From assembly GCA_938001915.1 (NCBI GenBank), contig CALLBD010000050.1, positions 1 to 41,431 on the forward strand: a DNA stretch of 41,431 bases, in the 5' to 3' direction. The stretch comes from an uncultured Caulobacterales bacterium. GTDB lineage: Bacteria > Pseudomonadota > Alphaproteobacteria > Caulobacterales > Maricaulaceae. How positions within the stretch are numbered: position 1 is the first letter of the stretch; each line of letters starts with the position of its first letter. Both the position numbers and the translations under genes were made by a program. The notes beneath the pieces are model-generated. The model had not been told where the DNA came from. It searched no databases and saw only the letters and a list, made by a program, of their open reading frames with translations. Below, one piece after another: positions 15,014 to 24,533 of this stretch.

Positions 15014-16057
15014 CTAGTTCATTGGAAGATCAGCTAATACATCTAATAGGTGCTGCATATCATCTGGGACGGGGGCATCGAAACTATGGTGCTCTTTTGT
15101 GACGGGGTGAACGAATCCCAAGTGGCGGGCGTGGAGGGCTTGGCGTTTAAAATTGGCGACGGCGACGCGAACGGCTTCCTCGGCGGGCTGATTAGAAGTC
15201 GCATAGGCGCGTTGTTTGCCGTAAAGCGGATCGCCCAAAAGCGGGCAACCAATATGTGATAGGTGTACGCGAATTTGATGTGTTCGGCCTGTTTCCAACT
15301 GGCAATCCAATTGGCTGATTTTTGGGGTGCCAATGCTCGCGTGTTGGGCGCGGCCATAGCCTTTAACATAGCGATAATGAGTAACCGCATGACGCCCAAC
15401 ATCTGAGGCTTCGATATTGTCGAATGTGCCGCGCACTACGGCTTGTTTCTTTCTATCATTGGGTGAGCGCGCTAGCCGAGAGGCAACGCGGCCCGAACGC
15501 GGCTTTGGCGCGCCGCGCACTAAACAGGTATAAATGCGGTCAATAGAGTGTTTTGCAAATTGTTTCGATAAACCTTGATGAGCTCTATCTGTTTTCGCGA
15601 CAACCATAACGCCCGACGTATCCTTGTCTAATCTATGCACGATACCAGGTCTCATAACGCCGCCTATGCCTGACAGGCTATCCGCACAATGAAAGAGGAG
15701 GGCGTTGACGAGGGTCGCGCTGCGAGAGCCAGGCGCAGGATGGACGGTCATGCCAGAAGATTTATTCAGGACAATCAGATAGTCATCCTCGAATAAGATA
15801 TCCAAAGGGATGTTCTCGGCTTTGGGTGTATCATCCACAGGGGGCGGCACATGCACAGCATATTCTATCTCTGGACGGATTTTAGTTGTTACTTTGGCGA
15901 CTATGTCGCCATCGGCCCTAACATTACCGGTTTCAACTAAGTCACGGATTCGGGACCGGGACAGTTCGGTCCAACTCGAGAGCCACTTGTCCAAACGCTG
16001 TCCGGCATCATCGGCGTCCGCCGTACGGGTTTCCCATGTTCCATTTTGTTCAATCAT
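15014..16057 (-). CDS. rluD: RluD-family 23S rRNA pseudouridine synthase
   Basis: A 347-residue RluA/RluD-family enzyme that converts uridines in rRNA to pseudouridine. An N-terminal S4 RNA-binding domain (QRLDKWLSSWTELSRSRIRDLVETG, 20-44) precedes the catalytic domain with HRLDKDTSG (catalytic D144) and the conserved LETGRTHQIRVHL and LLGDPLYG segments. Family and fold are clear; the exact target uridines (1911/1915/1917 for true RluD) are inferred from overall resemblance and the rpoH neighbour. Confidence 0.92.
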   Translation of the reverse strand: MIEQNGTWETRTADADDAGQRLDKWLSSWTELSRSRIRDLVETGNVRADGDIVAKVTTKIRPEIEYAVHVPPPVDDTPKAENIPLDILFEDDYLIVLNKSSGMTVHPAPGSRSATLVNALLFHCADSLSGIGGVMRPGIVHRLDKDTSGVMVVAKTDRAHQGLSKQFAKHSIDRIYTCLVRGAPKPRSGRVASRLARSPNDRKKQAVVRGTFDNIEASDVGRHAVTHYRYVKGYGRAQHASIGTPKISQLDCQLETGRTHQIRVHLSHIGCPLLGDPLYGKQRAYATSNQPAEEAVRVAVANFKRQALHARHLGFVHPVTKEHHSFDAPVPDDMQHLLDVLADLPMN

Positions 16058-16120
16058 GGCGGGGGCATAAGGCTAGGCGGCGGTCAGGGCAAGATACCCT
16101 AAACGCCTCCAATTCTTCTT

Positions 16121-18109
16121 TTAACGTCGTAATTCGGGGTGAAAAGCACCGGCGCAAAGCAGATAGGCACGTCCTTCTGGAGATCCGAGGGCGGCTCGCA
16201 AAGCAGGGGCGGTCGGAGGGGTATTGCTAAGCATTGTAGTGAAACCTGCCGTGAACTCTCTGAGGTCAGTTTTCAGCGCCTCATTCGCATTCAAACTCCC
16301 TTTCAAATGGGTTACGGCTTCTGGTAATTTTTCGATGACAACGTCTGCGAGGCCAGGTTCGCCCTTACTAATCCGCGCCTGTGTCGCGTCGATAACTGTT
16401 CCCTCATCAACAATTGCGGCGGGCGACAGTTTAATCTCGGTGAGCAGTGCAACTGCGTTTATTTCCCGTTGCGACAACTGGCTTGCAGGGCTGCCATCGG
16501 GGCGTTCTAATCCGCCAAGCATATCTCGCCAACGCCAACCCGACTTTTCGTCTTTATCGGCACGGCGTCCGAACCCTTTTGGTTTCGGTTTTGCGTTTGA
16601 TTGTCCTGGACGACGAACAAGCTCTGGCTCATAGTTGATCGATGGATCGTTTAGCGTTTTTATCTCCATATCGGCTCCCAAATTCATGGGTGCGCCCTCA
16701 AGGGGTTCAAATTTTGGTTTCCGCTTCGGGGTTGCGACGTGGCGTGAGGGCTCAACAGGGGGGAAATCAGTTTCCAATGGCCTTAAATTTAGGCGAAGCG
16801 GTTTCTCTTCGACTTCATCGAATTCTTGTGAGGCCGAGCGCAGATTGTTAACTTTGGCTTGTAGGGCTTTGAGATCAGTTTCCATTTTCGAAAACTCCCT
16901 CCGCATTTGGGCAAGATTTGTTTCCACCATGCGGGCGGTTCGCCCTTGCGCTGCCAGGGTATCATCCTCTGACTGCTTTATCTGCGATGACAAATCTTCG
17001 TAGAGGGTTGCGATCGCTGACGCCCGAGATTCGGCGGCTTCTCGAAGTTCAGCCAACATTTCATAGCCTTGGCCGACCGTTGCTTGAAGTTCAGAAATCT
17101 GGGCCTTTGTGGCTGAATTAAGCGCCTGCAATTTCTCGGCGCTCTCGGAAAATGTGCTATCATTTTGCTGTAGATTTTCAGTAGTTTCAGTGAGGCTAGA
17201 GTTCAGAGTTTGGCCTGTTGTCTCAAGGAGCGAGACTTTTTCAGAAAGTTGCTTCGTAGAGCTTGTCAATGTTTCGTCCACGACAACCGTAGCTTTCTGT
17301 AAAGCTTCGCCCGCGCTTAAGAGCTTTGTCTCTGATGTCGAACAAATGCCTTCGAGGGTTTGACTTGTGTCCGTTATCTGCGTGACGAGTGTATTCATGC
17401 GTGTGTCAAAGGTGCTTGAAAGCCCCTCTAAGGCTTGCCGTTGTAACGTTAGAGTGCGGCCCACATCCTCTGACCGATTGGTCAGCGCAGCGCCTGCAGT
17501 GTCGAGGGCCTGCGCCTCTGAGGATATGGATGTTTGAACTTGCTTAACAGCTTCAGCCGTAAGCGATAAGCTATTGTTAATTTTTAATATTTCTTCACGA
17601 ACGCCTGCGGATAGACTTTGCGTGCGTTTCAACGCCTCAGCGTCGGGTGAAACCAAAAGCTCCGCCGCATGGCTCAGTTTTGAATTCTCAAAACTAATAA
17701 AGCTCAGGTGTTTTAGCGCGCGCCAGAGTAAAAATAACAACACGAGGGGCAAGCAGACCAAGATAGCCAGCCCCGCGACGGGAATCAAACCGACGGGTTG
17801 ATCAAGGAGGGGTAAGCCAAAATATAACCCTGCACCGACTATATAGAGTAGGCCAAACGCAACTATGATCCAGCCCGCCGCTTTAGGGGCGTTGAGGGGT
17901 GCAGTTGGCGTGGAGGGAGGTGACATCAGGGGTTGGACTGTGTCCCTGGTCACAAAATCTGGCACGTCCGCAACTTTGGCCTTGGCCGGCTGTGCAATCG
18001 GCTCGTCATCAAGTGGGTGCAACAAAGTAGGTTTCAAGAAGTCTTTATTCATTGGTGCGCTATCAGCTTGCTCAATGGAAAAAATTTTCTTCGTTATGTC
18101 CGACACCAT
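16121..18109 (-). CDS. two-TM coiled-coil protein, TipN-like architecture
   Basis: A 662-residue protein. Residues 1-78 are a Pro-rich cytoplasmic tail, followed by two transmembrane segments (about 79-99 and 107-128). A long stretch to about 440, rich in Ala, Ser, Leu, Glu and Gln with heptad-like spacing, looks like a coiled coil. Then comes a Pro/Arg/Lys-rich linker and a compact C-terminal region (GWRWRDMLGGLE to the end). The layout resembles TipN, the Caulobacter birth-scar protein, and more loosely methyl-accepting proteins, but I cannot identify a conserved TipN motif. It lies upstream of rluD on the same strand with a 63-bp gap. Confidence 0.75.
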   Translation of the reverse strand: MVSDITKKIFSIEQADSAPMNKDFLKPTLLHPLDDEPIAQPAKAKVADVPDFVTRDTVQPLMSPPSTPTAPLNAPKAAGWIIVAFGLLYIVGAGLYFGLPLLDQPVGLIPVAGLAILVCLPLVLLFLLWRALKHLSFISFENSKLSHAAELLVSPDAEALKRTQSLSAGVREEILKINNSLSLTAEAVKQVQTSISSEAQALDTAGAALTNRSEDVGRTLTLQRQALEGLSSTFDTRMNTLVTQITDTSQTLEGICSTSETKLLSAGEALQKATVVVDETLTSSTKQLSEKVSLLETTGQTLNSSLTETTENLQQNDSTFSESAEKLQALNSATKAQISELQATVGQGYEMLAELREAAESRASAIATLYEDLSSQIKQSEDDTLAAQGRTARMVETNLAQMRREFSKMETDLKALQAKVNNLRSASQEFDEVEEKPLRLNLRPLETDFPPVEPSRHVATPKRKPKFEPLEGAPMNLGADMEIKTLNDPSINYEPELVRRPGQSNAKPKPKGFGRRADKDEKSGWRWRDMLGGLERPDGSPASQLSQREINAVALLTEIKLSPAAIVDEGTVIDATQARISKGEPGLADVVIEKLPEAVTHLKGSLNANEALKTDLREFTAGFTTMLSNTPPTAPALRAALGSPEGRAYLLCAGAFHPELRR

Positions 18110-18238
18110 ATTCCCCCGGGTCCAAGTTATGCCTGTCGCTTAACCGGATATTTGCTTGTCTGTTGTATCAGAGCCTTAAGTACGGGGAAAGCGGCGGAGA
18201 CCGCAATAGATATTTCCGACTTGGTGAATGGGAATATT

Positions 18239-18514
18239 ATGAATAATGCGATGAACCGCGCGCAATTTCGTGCACGCGAACTAGACAGGAACATGTATGA
18301 CTGGTTGAGCGGAGGCTTAGGCCGCGAGGACGGCCGTCTCGCGCTCTTCGATAGCTTTGGCGAACCTATCGATAAGGCCGTTGTGAAAACGGCTATTGCG
18401 TCTGGTTATGCCGAACCTTGGTTTTCAAGCCCTATGCGTCCGCAGTGGATGGTCTGCCGCCTAACCGCTAAAGGGCGGGGCGCTTTGTTGGCTTCCGCCA
18501 AATCCAAACGATAA
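18239..18514 (+). CDS. hypothetical 91-residue protein
   Basis: Reads MNNAMNRAQFRARELDRNMYDWLSGGLGR and ends RGALLASAKSKR. It is soluble, with a mixed helix-like and charged composition, and no family is recognised. The chosen ATG follows GGGAATATT; GTG codons upstream are possible. Its last 47 bp overlap, tail to tail, the end of the CPBP protease gene on the other strand. The segment RPQWMVCRLTAKGRGAL looks like a small winged-helix tail, but that is weak. Confidence 0.6.
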   Translation: MNNAMNRAQFRARELDRNMYDWLSGGLGREDGRLALFDSFGEPIDKAVVKTAIASGYAEPWFSSPMRPQWMVCRLTAKGRGALLASAKSKR

Positions 18515-19595
18515 ATACGAGAGCTGCTAGAACCATAACCGTAGAAATCGAGTCTTTGACAGGATCGGTCCCCGTTAGAAAAACCGACGGAGTCGGTAAA
18601 ACAGAGTTCTCATAATTCATGATAATAGCGGCGAAACAATTATTGCCTGCGTGAATTCCGATGGCGGTTTCAAGTCCATCATCAATCCAAACGATTAAGC
18701 ACATCGCAAAGCCGAAGAAAAAATATCCGCTCATCACAATCGGAAGCGTCCCTGAGGCTGCACCGTCTAAAGCCTCAGGGTTTGACAAATGCAGGGCCAT
18801 AAAGGCGAATGAGGTGATAGCAAAAGCGACCCACTTTGATTTTAGCAGATGCGTAAGCCCTTGATTAAAATATCCCCGGAAAACGATTTCTTCGGTTGCG
18901 GACTGCAGAGGAATCAACAGCAAGGATACAGCCGCGTAAACCCAGAATTTACCGCCTTTGAAGACAAACTCTATGTCAATTATCCCAAATTTGTTCGCTA
19001 AAAAAGCAAAAACCCCGAGAACAAGCCACGTCAACAGAAAGCCTTGCAGAACCCTAACCCATCGAAACTTACTTACGGCGGTATGAAGTGAGAGAAGCCC
19101 CCGCCGATGGACAAGTTTGTAGCCGATATACAGGCAGGCAAGCCCTGCAGGGAAGGTCAATAAAAACAAGGCAAAGGCCAGCGGGGATGCACCCATAATC
19201 TCTGTCACGACCTCCATTACGGCCGAGCTATCTGTTCCTCTGGACGACAAAACCGAGGTCACAATGCATATTAGAATGCCAGCGACGGTTAAATAGGCCC
19301 CAATTTTTTGGGTTCGCCCATTTGAAAACGCGGCTATCAATGCGGCGGCCGTGGTGCCTAGGCCTGCCAAAATCGAAATTGAGCTTAAGGCTGTAGAGGT
19401 CTCCGAAGCCGCCCCGCTGGCGAAGGCATTCATGAGCTTATCGAACAGAGGTGGATCAGTGAAATTTGCAATGATAGGGAAAGGGAAAAGTAACAGCGTT
19501 TGAAAAATCACCCAACCCACAAAAGCCAACCACGTTACAGCCATCCAAGACCACCAACGCGACTCACCTGATTTTGTTTGCTCAAAATAAGACAT
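18468..19595 (-). CDS. CPBP family intramembrane metalloprotease
   Basis: A 375-residue polytopic membrane protein (about eight hydrophobic segments). The CPBP (Abi/Rce1-like) motifs are all present: EEIVFR (E235, E236, R240), FMALH (H269) and HAGNN (H315, N319). These residues form the glutamate/histidine active site of the family, which cleaves or processes membrane-associated peptides; some members act in bacteriocin immunity or prenyl-protein processing. The substrate here is unknown. The first 200 residues are an extra membrane region longer than in minimal members. Confidence 0.9.
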   Translation of the reverse strand: MSYFEQTKSGESRWWSWMAVTWLAFVGWVIFQTLLLFPFPIIANFTDPPLFDKLMNAFASGAASETSTALSSISILAGLGTTAAALIAAFSNGRTQKIGAYLTVAGILICIVTSVLSSRGTDSSAVMEVVTEIMGASPLAFALFLLTFPAGLACLYIGYKLVHRRGLLSLHTAVSKFRWVRVLQGFLLTWLVLGVFAFLANKFGIIDIEFVFKGGKFWVYAAVSLLLIPLQSATEEIVFRGYFNQGLTHLLKSKWVAFAITSFAFMALHLSNPEALDGAASGTLPIVMSGYFFFGFAMCLIVWIDDGLETAIGIHAGNNCFAAIIMNYENSVLPTPSVFLTGTDPVKDSISTVMVLAALVFIVWIWRKPTKRPAL

Positions 19596-19639
19596 GAGAA
19601 AGCGCTAACATATGCGCCAACTATGTCTAGTATGTGCCT

Positions 19640-20008
19640 ATGGCTGATTCACCTGAGATAGATTTTGAACACCTCAATCAATATGTCGGCGGGGATCCCG
19701 ACCTAACCCGAGAGGTATTTGGCCTGTTTCGGAATCAGGTCGAGATTTGGGGCAAAGCGCTGATGGCTGATGCTGAGGATGAACTCTGGTCGAATGTAAC
19801 GCATTCCCTGAAAGGATCTGCGCGGGCCGTTGGCGCTATGAGGCTGGCCGAAGCGTGCGAGTCTGCGGAGAGCCTTATTGGAGATGATAGGCGTCCAGGC
19901 GCGCGGGAAGTTTCCGTAGATACATTAGAGCAGAAAATAGACCGCGTCTTGGGCGAGATAGCGCGATGGGAATATGCCGATGATATGCGGCGCCTGCGTT
20001 CGCCTTAA
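19640..20008 (+). CDS. histidine phosphotransfer (HPt) domain protein
   Basis: A 122-residue single HPt domain. The phospho-accepting histidine is in the signature THSLKGSARAVGA (H55 from the ATG at 19640). DPDLTREVFGLFRNQVEIW is the preceding helix and MRLAEACESAES the next. It would shuttle phosphate between a hybrid kinase and a response regulator; no kinase or regulator is encoded nearby. A GTG at 19634 gives two more residues; I prefer the ATG. Confidence 0.88.
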   Translation: MADSPEIDFEHLNQYVGGDPDLTREVFGLFRNQVEIWGKALMADAEDELWSNVTHSLKGSARAVGAMRLAEACESAESLIGDDRRPGAREVSVDTLEQKIDRVLGEIARWEYADDMRRLRSP

Positions 20009-20036
20009 TGCAATACTATTAACAGGCAAAAGAAAA

Positions 20037-20058
20037 GGCCACGTCCGAAGACGCGGCC
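20037..20058 (-). terminator. intrinsic terminator of the secreted-protein gene
   Basis: On the minus strand GGCC-G-CGTC, a TTCG loop, GACG-T-GGCC, then TTTTCTTTT. It lies about 47 nt past the stop at 20105. A strong stem with a U-tract in the correct orientation. Confidence 0.88.
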
Positions 20059-20104
20059 TATCCTTTGGAAAAAGCGTGCGTGACGCGCTTTGCCTACTCG
20101 AACC

Positions 20105-20992
20105 CTATGGGACGAAGATTGTGTAAGTGACGTCTGCAGTCAGGCTACCAGCACCCAATGAGAGGTCGTATCCAGTTCCGTCACCAAACGTATAGGTGTT
20201 GTCGAAACGAACAGATTGTTGCGCCAAAGAGCCAACAGATGCAGCTGTGCGCTGAGTTCCGTCAAAGACTTTCAAGCCATTTGCGCCTGTCATGCTGTCA
20301 AGACCTTCGCCTGCAGCCGTCTCAACACCGTTGACGAAATCACCGGGATTTTGTGAGTTAGCACCAAAAGTGATGGTTCCGTCAGTTGTCGCCGTTCCAG
20401 CGACGACGGCCATGCTGAGTGATATGTCGTCATACCCAACAGTTGGTGACGCGACAGTTGTGTCGAAGTCGCCCGTACCAACGAGGTTTTCAGCTTTAGC
20501 GTAAATATCGAAAGCCGCGTTAGAGGCAACATAGAAGCTGCTTGTGTGCTGGTTCACGAGACCATTTACATCAGTTGAATTATCGATGCCGAAAGCGGCA
20601 AGGGAATCTGTTGCGTCAAGAACGCCAGCTGAACCAGAGGCTCCCTCTGTTACGCCAGCTGCGCCTGTTGTACGGCCAGTAACTGGGTCAATTACAGTTC
20701 CGCTAGCTGCTGAGCCACCTTCAATTGGCGAAAGTGAGCCAGTTAACACTGTGAAAGTATCTTGAGCCGTTCCGCCAATAAGGTCCGCACCGGCATTTCC
20801 AGAGCCTTCTGTTAGCAATACGAAATCAGAGACAACAGGTGCATTTGAGCCAGCAGCATTTCCGTCAGCACCCCAAACAACGACAACTCCCAAGACTTGG
20901 AAGAAAGGACGGTCGATAACGGACGCATACGCCGTACCGGCCATAAGTGAGGCAGTCATACCCCCCACTAAAGCAAGTTTTTTTAAAGACAT
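20105..20992 (-). CDS. secreted protein, paralogue of the chaperone-linked protein
   Basis: A 295-residue protein with a signal peptide (MSLKKLALVGGMTASLMAG, cleavage after AYA) and a Gly/Ser/Thr/Ala-rich, beta-type mature chain without cysteines. The C-terminal stretch SVRFDNTYTFGDGTGYDLSL then GAGSLTADV matches the product of 11579-12424, and a middle segment (DSLAAFGIDNSTDV...TSSFYVAS...GTGDF) also aligns with its DTFGAFALNPNTDI...SHSFFITS...ATGDF. It has GGGAAC as ribosome site and a strong terminator, so it may be highly expressed. It stands alone, without its own chaperone gene, and has a CtrA-like site upstream. Function unknown; a surface-structure subunit is plausible. Confidence 0.85.
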   Translation of the reverse strand: MSLKKLALVGGMTASLMAGTAYASVIDRPFFQVLGVVVVWGADGNAAGSNAPVVSDFVLLTEGSGNAGADLIGGTAQDTFTVLTGSLSPIEGGSAASGTVIDPVTGRTTGAAGVTEGASGSAGVLDATDSLAAFGIDNSTDVNGLVNQHTSSFYVASNAAFDIYAKAENLVGTGDFDTTVASPTVGYDDISLSMAVVAGTATTDGTITFGANSQNPGDFVNGVETAAGEGLDSMTGANGLKVFDGTQRTAASVGSLAQQSVRFDNTYTFGDGTGYDLSLGAGSLTADVTYTIFVP

Positions 20993-21101
20993 TTTTTAGT
21001 TCCCAAAGTTAGTCCGGTTTAATTTCCGGTTAGAAACCTTATAAAACTTGGTCGTTTCAAGAGCGTTAGAAATCGAAGTAAACGACGTATGAAATTTAAC
21101 A

Positions 21102-21118
21102 GTTAAACATGGATTAAC
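21102..21118. promoter_or_regulatory. CtrA-type binding site
   Basis: GTTAA-ACATGGA-TTAAC fits the CtrA consensus TTAA-N7-TTAAC on both strands. It lies 110 bp upstream of the secreted-protein start at 20992. CtrA controls cell-cycle, envelope, pilus and flagellum genes in Caulobacterales and relatives. Functional assignment is by motif only. Confidence 0.6.
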
Positions 21119-21567
21119 GGGACGGTTTCTCAACAATGGGCCCTCCAAAAATCAACGCGGACTATCTCTTGTGCCTTTCTCGTGAACCCAGAACCCCGTA
21201 CGGATATAGCGATGATATCGGAGTCGTATCACTCATGGAAAGGCCCGCCCGCTCAATCCCGTAGAGTATCACCAGACGTATCGGTAAAAAGACGGCAGCT
21301 CTTATATCCGCAGGGGGCAGGGACTCGGTCAATGATACGGATTTTTGAATTTGGCGGGCTTGAATAATGGGCCGCCGCCGGACAGGAAACGCTGGAGGCG
21401 AGTCGTGCACGCTCGGCATTGCCGAATTTGGTCAAGAGGACAGTCTGTAGAGCAATTGTCTTCTGCCGTTTTCTTGTCTGCCGAAACAATTATGCGTTAT
21501 TCCCGCCTTTTAGAGCGTGACGTTTTCCCAATTAGCGCGCAATAGGGTCAAAAGAACGGAGTTTTAT
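21119..21567. other. gene-free spacer before kbl
   Basis: About 450 bp with no frame I accept as a gene. Open frames on both strands lack recognisable protein features. Three GANTC methylation motifs (GAGTC, GACTC, GAGTC) lie between about 21220 and 21410, slightly more than expected by chance. A CGGAG ribosome site at 21557-21561 serves kbl. I see no clear promoter, terminator or RNA gene. Confidence 0.5.
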
Positions 21568-22761
21568 ATGTCCAGCACCTTTTATGCTGAGCTCTCACAC
21601 ACCTTGGATGAAATCCGCGACGCAGGCCTTTACAAAACCGAACGCCTTATTGTGGGTGAGCAAGACGCCGCAATTACGGTTGGTGGCAAAGAAGTACTGA
21701 ATTTCTGCGCCAACAATTATCTTGGGCTTGCGGATAGTCCAGACCTTATAGAAGCGGCTAAAACCGCTTTGGACGCGCATGGATTCGGGATGGCCTCAGT
21801 TAGGTTTATCTGCGGGACTCAGGGTCAACATAGGGAGCTCGAGCAATCCCTCGCGGATTGGTTGGGGTTTGATGACAGCATTCTTTACGCGGCTTGTTTC
21901 GACGCAAATGGCGGCGTATTTGAACCACTCTTGGGCGCAGAGGATGCGATTATTTCGGACTCGCTTAATCACGCCTCCATCATTGACGGAATTCGGCTCT
22001 GCAAAGCAAAACGTTACCGTTATGCCAATAATGATATGGCGGACCTTGAAGCTAGGCTAATTGAGGCGAAAGCGGCCGGGGCAAGGCATATTATGATTGC
22101 GACCGATGGTGTGTTTTCAATGGATGGCATTATCGCAGACCTGAAATCCATCTGCGAGCTCAAAGATAAATATGAGGCCTTATTGATGGTAGATGACTGC
22201 CACGCGACAGGGTTTTTAGGTAAAGCGGGGCGTGGCACCGCTGAATATTGCGGCGTTGAGGGCCGCGTCGATATTCTGACAGGCACGCTTGGAAAAGCTC
22301 TTGGCGGCGCAATGGGCGGCTTCACCTGCGCGCGTCAGGAGGTTGTCGATATATTACGACAACGTTCGCGTCCTTATTTATTCTCCAATAGTTTAGCGCC
22401 CCCCTTGGTAGGGGCGAGCTTGAAAGCTATTGAACTTGCTAAAAATGGAAATGGTCTGCGGGCGCGGATTGCTGAAAATGCCATACAATTTAGAACAGGC
22501 ATGGAAGCCGCAGGTTTTACATTAAAGCCCGGAGAGCACCCCATCATTCCTGTCATGCTAGGCGAGGCTAAGCTCGCGCAAGAAATGTCTACTAAACTCT
22601 TAGAAGAGGGGATTTATGTTATTGGGTTTTTCTTCCCAGTCGTCGCCAAAGGTCAGGCCCGTATCCGCACCCAAATGAGCGCGGCGCATACCCCCGAACA
22701 GATTGAGAAGGCCATCCAAGCCTTTACTAAGGTTGGCCGAGAGCTGGGGGTTATCCTATGA
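21568..22761 (+). CDS. kbl: glycine C-acetyltransferase (2-amino-3-ketobutyrate CoA ligase)
   Basis: A 397-residue PLP enzyme of the alpha-oxoamine synthase family. It cleaves 2-amino-3-ketobutyrate with CoA to glycine and acetyl-CoA, the second step of threonine breakdown. The opening [24 protein letters not shown] (209-218) and the PLP lysine K243 in [16 protein letters not shown] are as in Kbl. I start at 21568, 6 nt after CGGAG, rather than the longer frame at 21517. It overlaps tdh by 4 bp (ATGA), which confirms the pathway. Confidence 0.95.
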   Translation: MSSTFYAELSHTLDEIRDAGLYKTERLIVGEQDAAITVGGKEVLNFCANNYLGLADSPDLIEAAKTALDAHGFGMASVRFICGTQGQHRELEQSLADWLGFDDSILYAACFDANGGVFEPLLGAEDAIISDSLNHASIIDGIRLCKAKRYRYANNDMADLEARLIEAKAAGARHIMIATDGVFSMDGIIADLKSICELKDKYEALLMVDDCHATGFLGKAGRGTAEYCGVEGRVDILTGTLGKALGGAMGGFTCARQEVVDILRQRSRPYLFSNSLAPPLVGASLKAIELAKNGNGLRARIAENAIQFRTGMEAAGFTLKPGEHPIIPVMLGEAKLAQEMSTKLLEEGIYVIGFFFPVVAKGQARIRTQMSAAHTPEQIEKAIQAFTKVGRELGVIL

Positions 22762-23804
22762 CCCAGACAATGAAAGCGTTAGTGAAAGCAAAGGCAGAGA
22801 AAGGTCTCTGGCTGCAAGACGTACCCATTCCAGAAATTGCACCGAATGAAGTTCTGATAAAAATTGAACGAACGGCCATTTGTGGCACCGATATGCATAT
22901 TTACGGTTGGGATGAGTGGGCGCAGAAGAATGTGCCTGTTCCCCTCGTCGTGGGGCATGAATATGGCGGCACAGTTGCGGCGATTGGCTCAACTGTGAAA
23001 CGCGTAAACATTGGAGACCGCGTGACGGGCGAAGGCCATGTTGTGGGACGGCGCTCAAGAAATGCACGGGCGGGCCGCTTTCATCTTGACCCCGACACCA
23101 AAGGCATAGGCGTAAATATGCCAGGTGCCTTTGCGCAATATCTCGCGCTGCCAGAGTTCAATGTCATTCCCTTACCGGACAGCGTCCCTCTGGATATTGC
23201 GGCCATTATGGACCCATTGGGAAACGCCGTTCATACGGCGCTGGCTTTTGATTTAGTCGGTGAGGATGTTTTGATCACGGGGGCAGGCCCCATCGGGATT
23301 ATGGCCGCCTGTGTTGCGGAACGCGCCGGCGCGCGCCGCGTCGTTCTGACAGATATTGAAGACTGGCGATTGAATTTTGCTAAAACCCTTACGTCGCGGA
23401 CGCGGATGCTCAACACCAAGACCGAAGATTTGCGTGAGGTAATGGCCGAGATAGGCATGAATGAGGGTTTTGATGTCGGTCTGGAAATGAGCGGGGCGAA
23501 ACCTGCCTTTGAACAAATGTTGGATACAATGTTGATGGGCGGAAATGTTGCGATGCTCGGAATACCTGCCACGCCGTATCCTGTAGACCTAGGAAAACTA
23601 GTCGGTAAGGCCCTTACAATTAAAGGCATATACGGCCGGCAAATGTATGAAACATGGTATAAGATGCTTGCATTGCTCGATAGCGGTCTTGATATGTCTG
23701 GGATGATTACCCACCGATTTCCAGCACGAGAATGGCAAGCCGCCTTTGATCTGATGGAAACGCGCAAAGCGGGTAAAGTTATTTTAGATTGGTCGCAAAT
23801 ATGA
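22758..23804 (+). CDS. tdh: L-threonine 3-dehydrogenase, structural-zinc cysteines missing
   Basis: A 348-residue zinc-type medium-chain dehydrogenase that oxidises threonine to 2-amino-3-ketobutyrate with NAD+. Catalytic-zinc ligands are kept: C42 (AICGTD), H67 and E68 (VVGHEYGG). The Rossmann motif is GAGPIG (175-180). The structural-zinc lobe is altered: where E. coli Tdh has four cysteines in the C-x2-C-x2-C-x7-C pattern after GEGH, this protein has G97, S100, A103 and D111. The rest of the lobe aligns without gaps. It may be a zinc-lobe-free subfamily. kbl precedes it and a nitroreductase overlaps its end. Confidence 0.94.
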   Translation: MTQTMKALVKAKAEKGLWLQDVPIPEIAPNEVLIKIERTAICGTDMHIYGWDEWAQKNVPVPLVVGHEYGGTVAAIGSTVKRVNIGDRVTGEGHVVGRRSRNARAGRFHLDPDTKGIGVNMPGAFAQYLALPEFNVIPLPDSVPLDIAAIMDPLGNAVHTALAFDLVGEDVLITGAGPIGIMAACVAERAGARRVVLTDIEDWRLNFAKTLTSRTRMLNTKTEDLREVMAEIGMNEGFDVGLEMSGAKPAFEQMLDTMLMGGNVAMLGIPATPYPVDLGKLVGKALTIKGIYGRQMYETWYKMLALLDSGLDMSGMITHRFPAREWQAAFDLMETRKAGKVILDWSQI

Positions 23805-24463
23805 GCGAGAAATATCTTCCGCTGGAAGGCTACCCCACCGTAACAGACGCGGACATGTCGGAACAGGCCTCTGGTATGCTCAAACTACTTTCGACGCGGC
23901 GCACGATTCGCGATTTTGATGATACCCCAGTCCCACGAGCCATTATTGAAACCGCCATTAAGGCGGCCGCAACCGCGCCAAATGGTGCGAACCAACAACC
24001 TTGGCATTTTGCCGCAATTTCCAATCCTGCCATGAAGCGTCGTATCCGTCTTGCCGCCGAAGAGGAGGAAAGGGCATTTTATAATGGTCGTGCTTCGGAC
24101 GAATGGTTGGAGGCCTTAGCACCTTTAGGTACCGACGCTTCCAAGCCCTTTCTGGAAACGGCCCCGTGGCTCATCGCTGTCTTTGCCCAGAAGAAAGGGC
24201 CAAATGGAGAGAAGCATTATTACGTTACGGAAAGTGTGGGAATCGCAATTGGTATGTTAATCACAACGCTGCACGCTGCGGGGCTTGCGACACTGACGCA
24301 TACGCCCGCGCCAATGAATTTCCTCCGCGATATTTGCGGACGCGCGTCGACTGAAAAGCCGCTTGTTCTTTTGGTGGTCGGTCATCCCGCTAAAGATGCC
24401 AAAGTGCCAGCCCATGCGCTCGAAAAGAAGAGCTTTGACCAAATCGTGCAGATTTGGGATTAG
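23801..24463 (+). CDS. nitroreductase-family flavoprotein
   Basis: A 220-residue FMN-dependent oxidoreductase. The phosphate-binding start [40 protein letters not shown] and the later [26 protein letters not shown] are the two hallmarks of the family. Its natural substrate cannot be told; relatives reduce nitro compounds or quinones or dehalogenate aromatics. The ATG at 23801 overlaps the tdh stop (ATGA), so it is cotranscribed with kbl-tdh, although it has no known role in threonine breakdown. Confidence 0.9.
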   Translation: MSEKYLPLEGYPTVTDADMSEQASGMLKLLSTRRTIRDFDDTPVPRAIIETAIKAAATAPNGANQQPWHFAAISNPAMKRRIRLAAEEEERAFYNGRASDEWLEALAPLGTDASKPFLETAPWLIAVFAQKKGPNGEKHYYVTESVGIAIGMLITTLHAAGLATLTHTPAPMNFLRDICGRASTEKPLVLLVVGHPAKDAKVPAHALEKKSFDQIVQIWD

Positions 24464-24533
24464 CGGTATTATAGCACGGAAATAGGCCGAACATGTTATG
24501 GCCAAAGCGCATAGCGCCCCAAGGAGAACATGC

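Noticed and set aside
21162-21419. 85-codon minus-strand frame upstream of kbl
   Set aside because: Composition not protein-like and no ribosome site.
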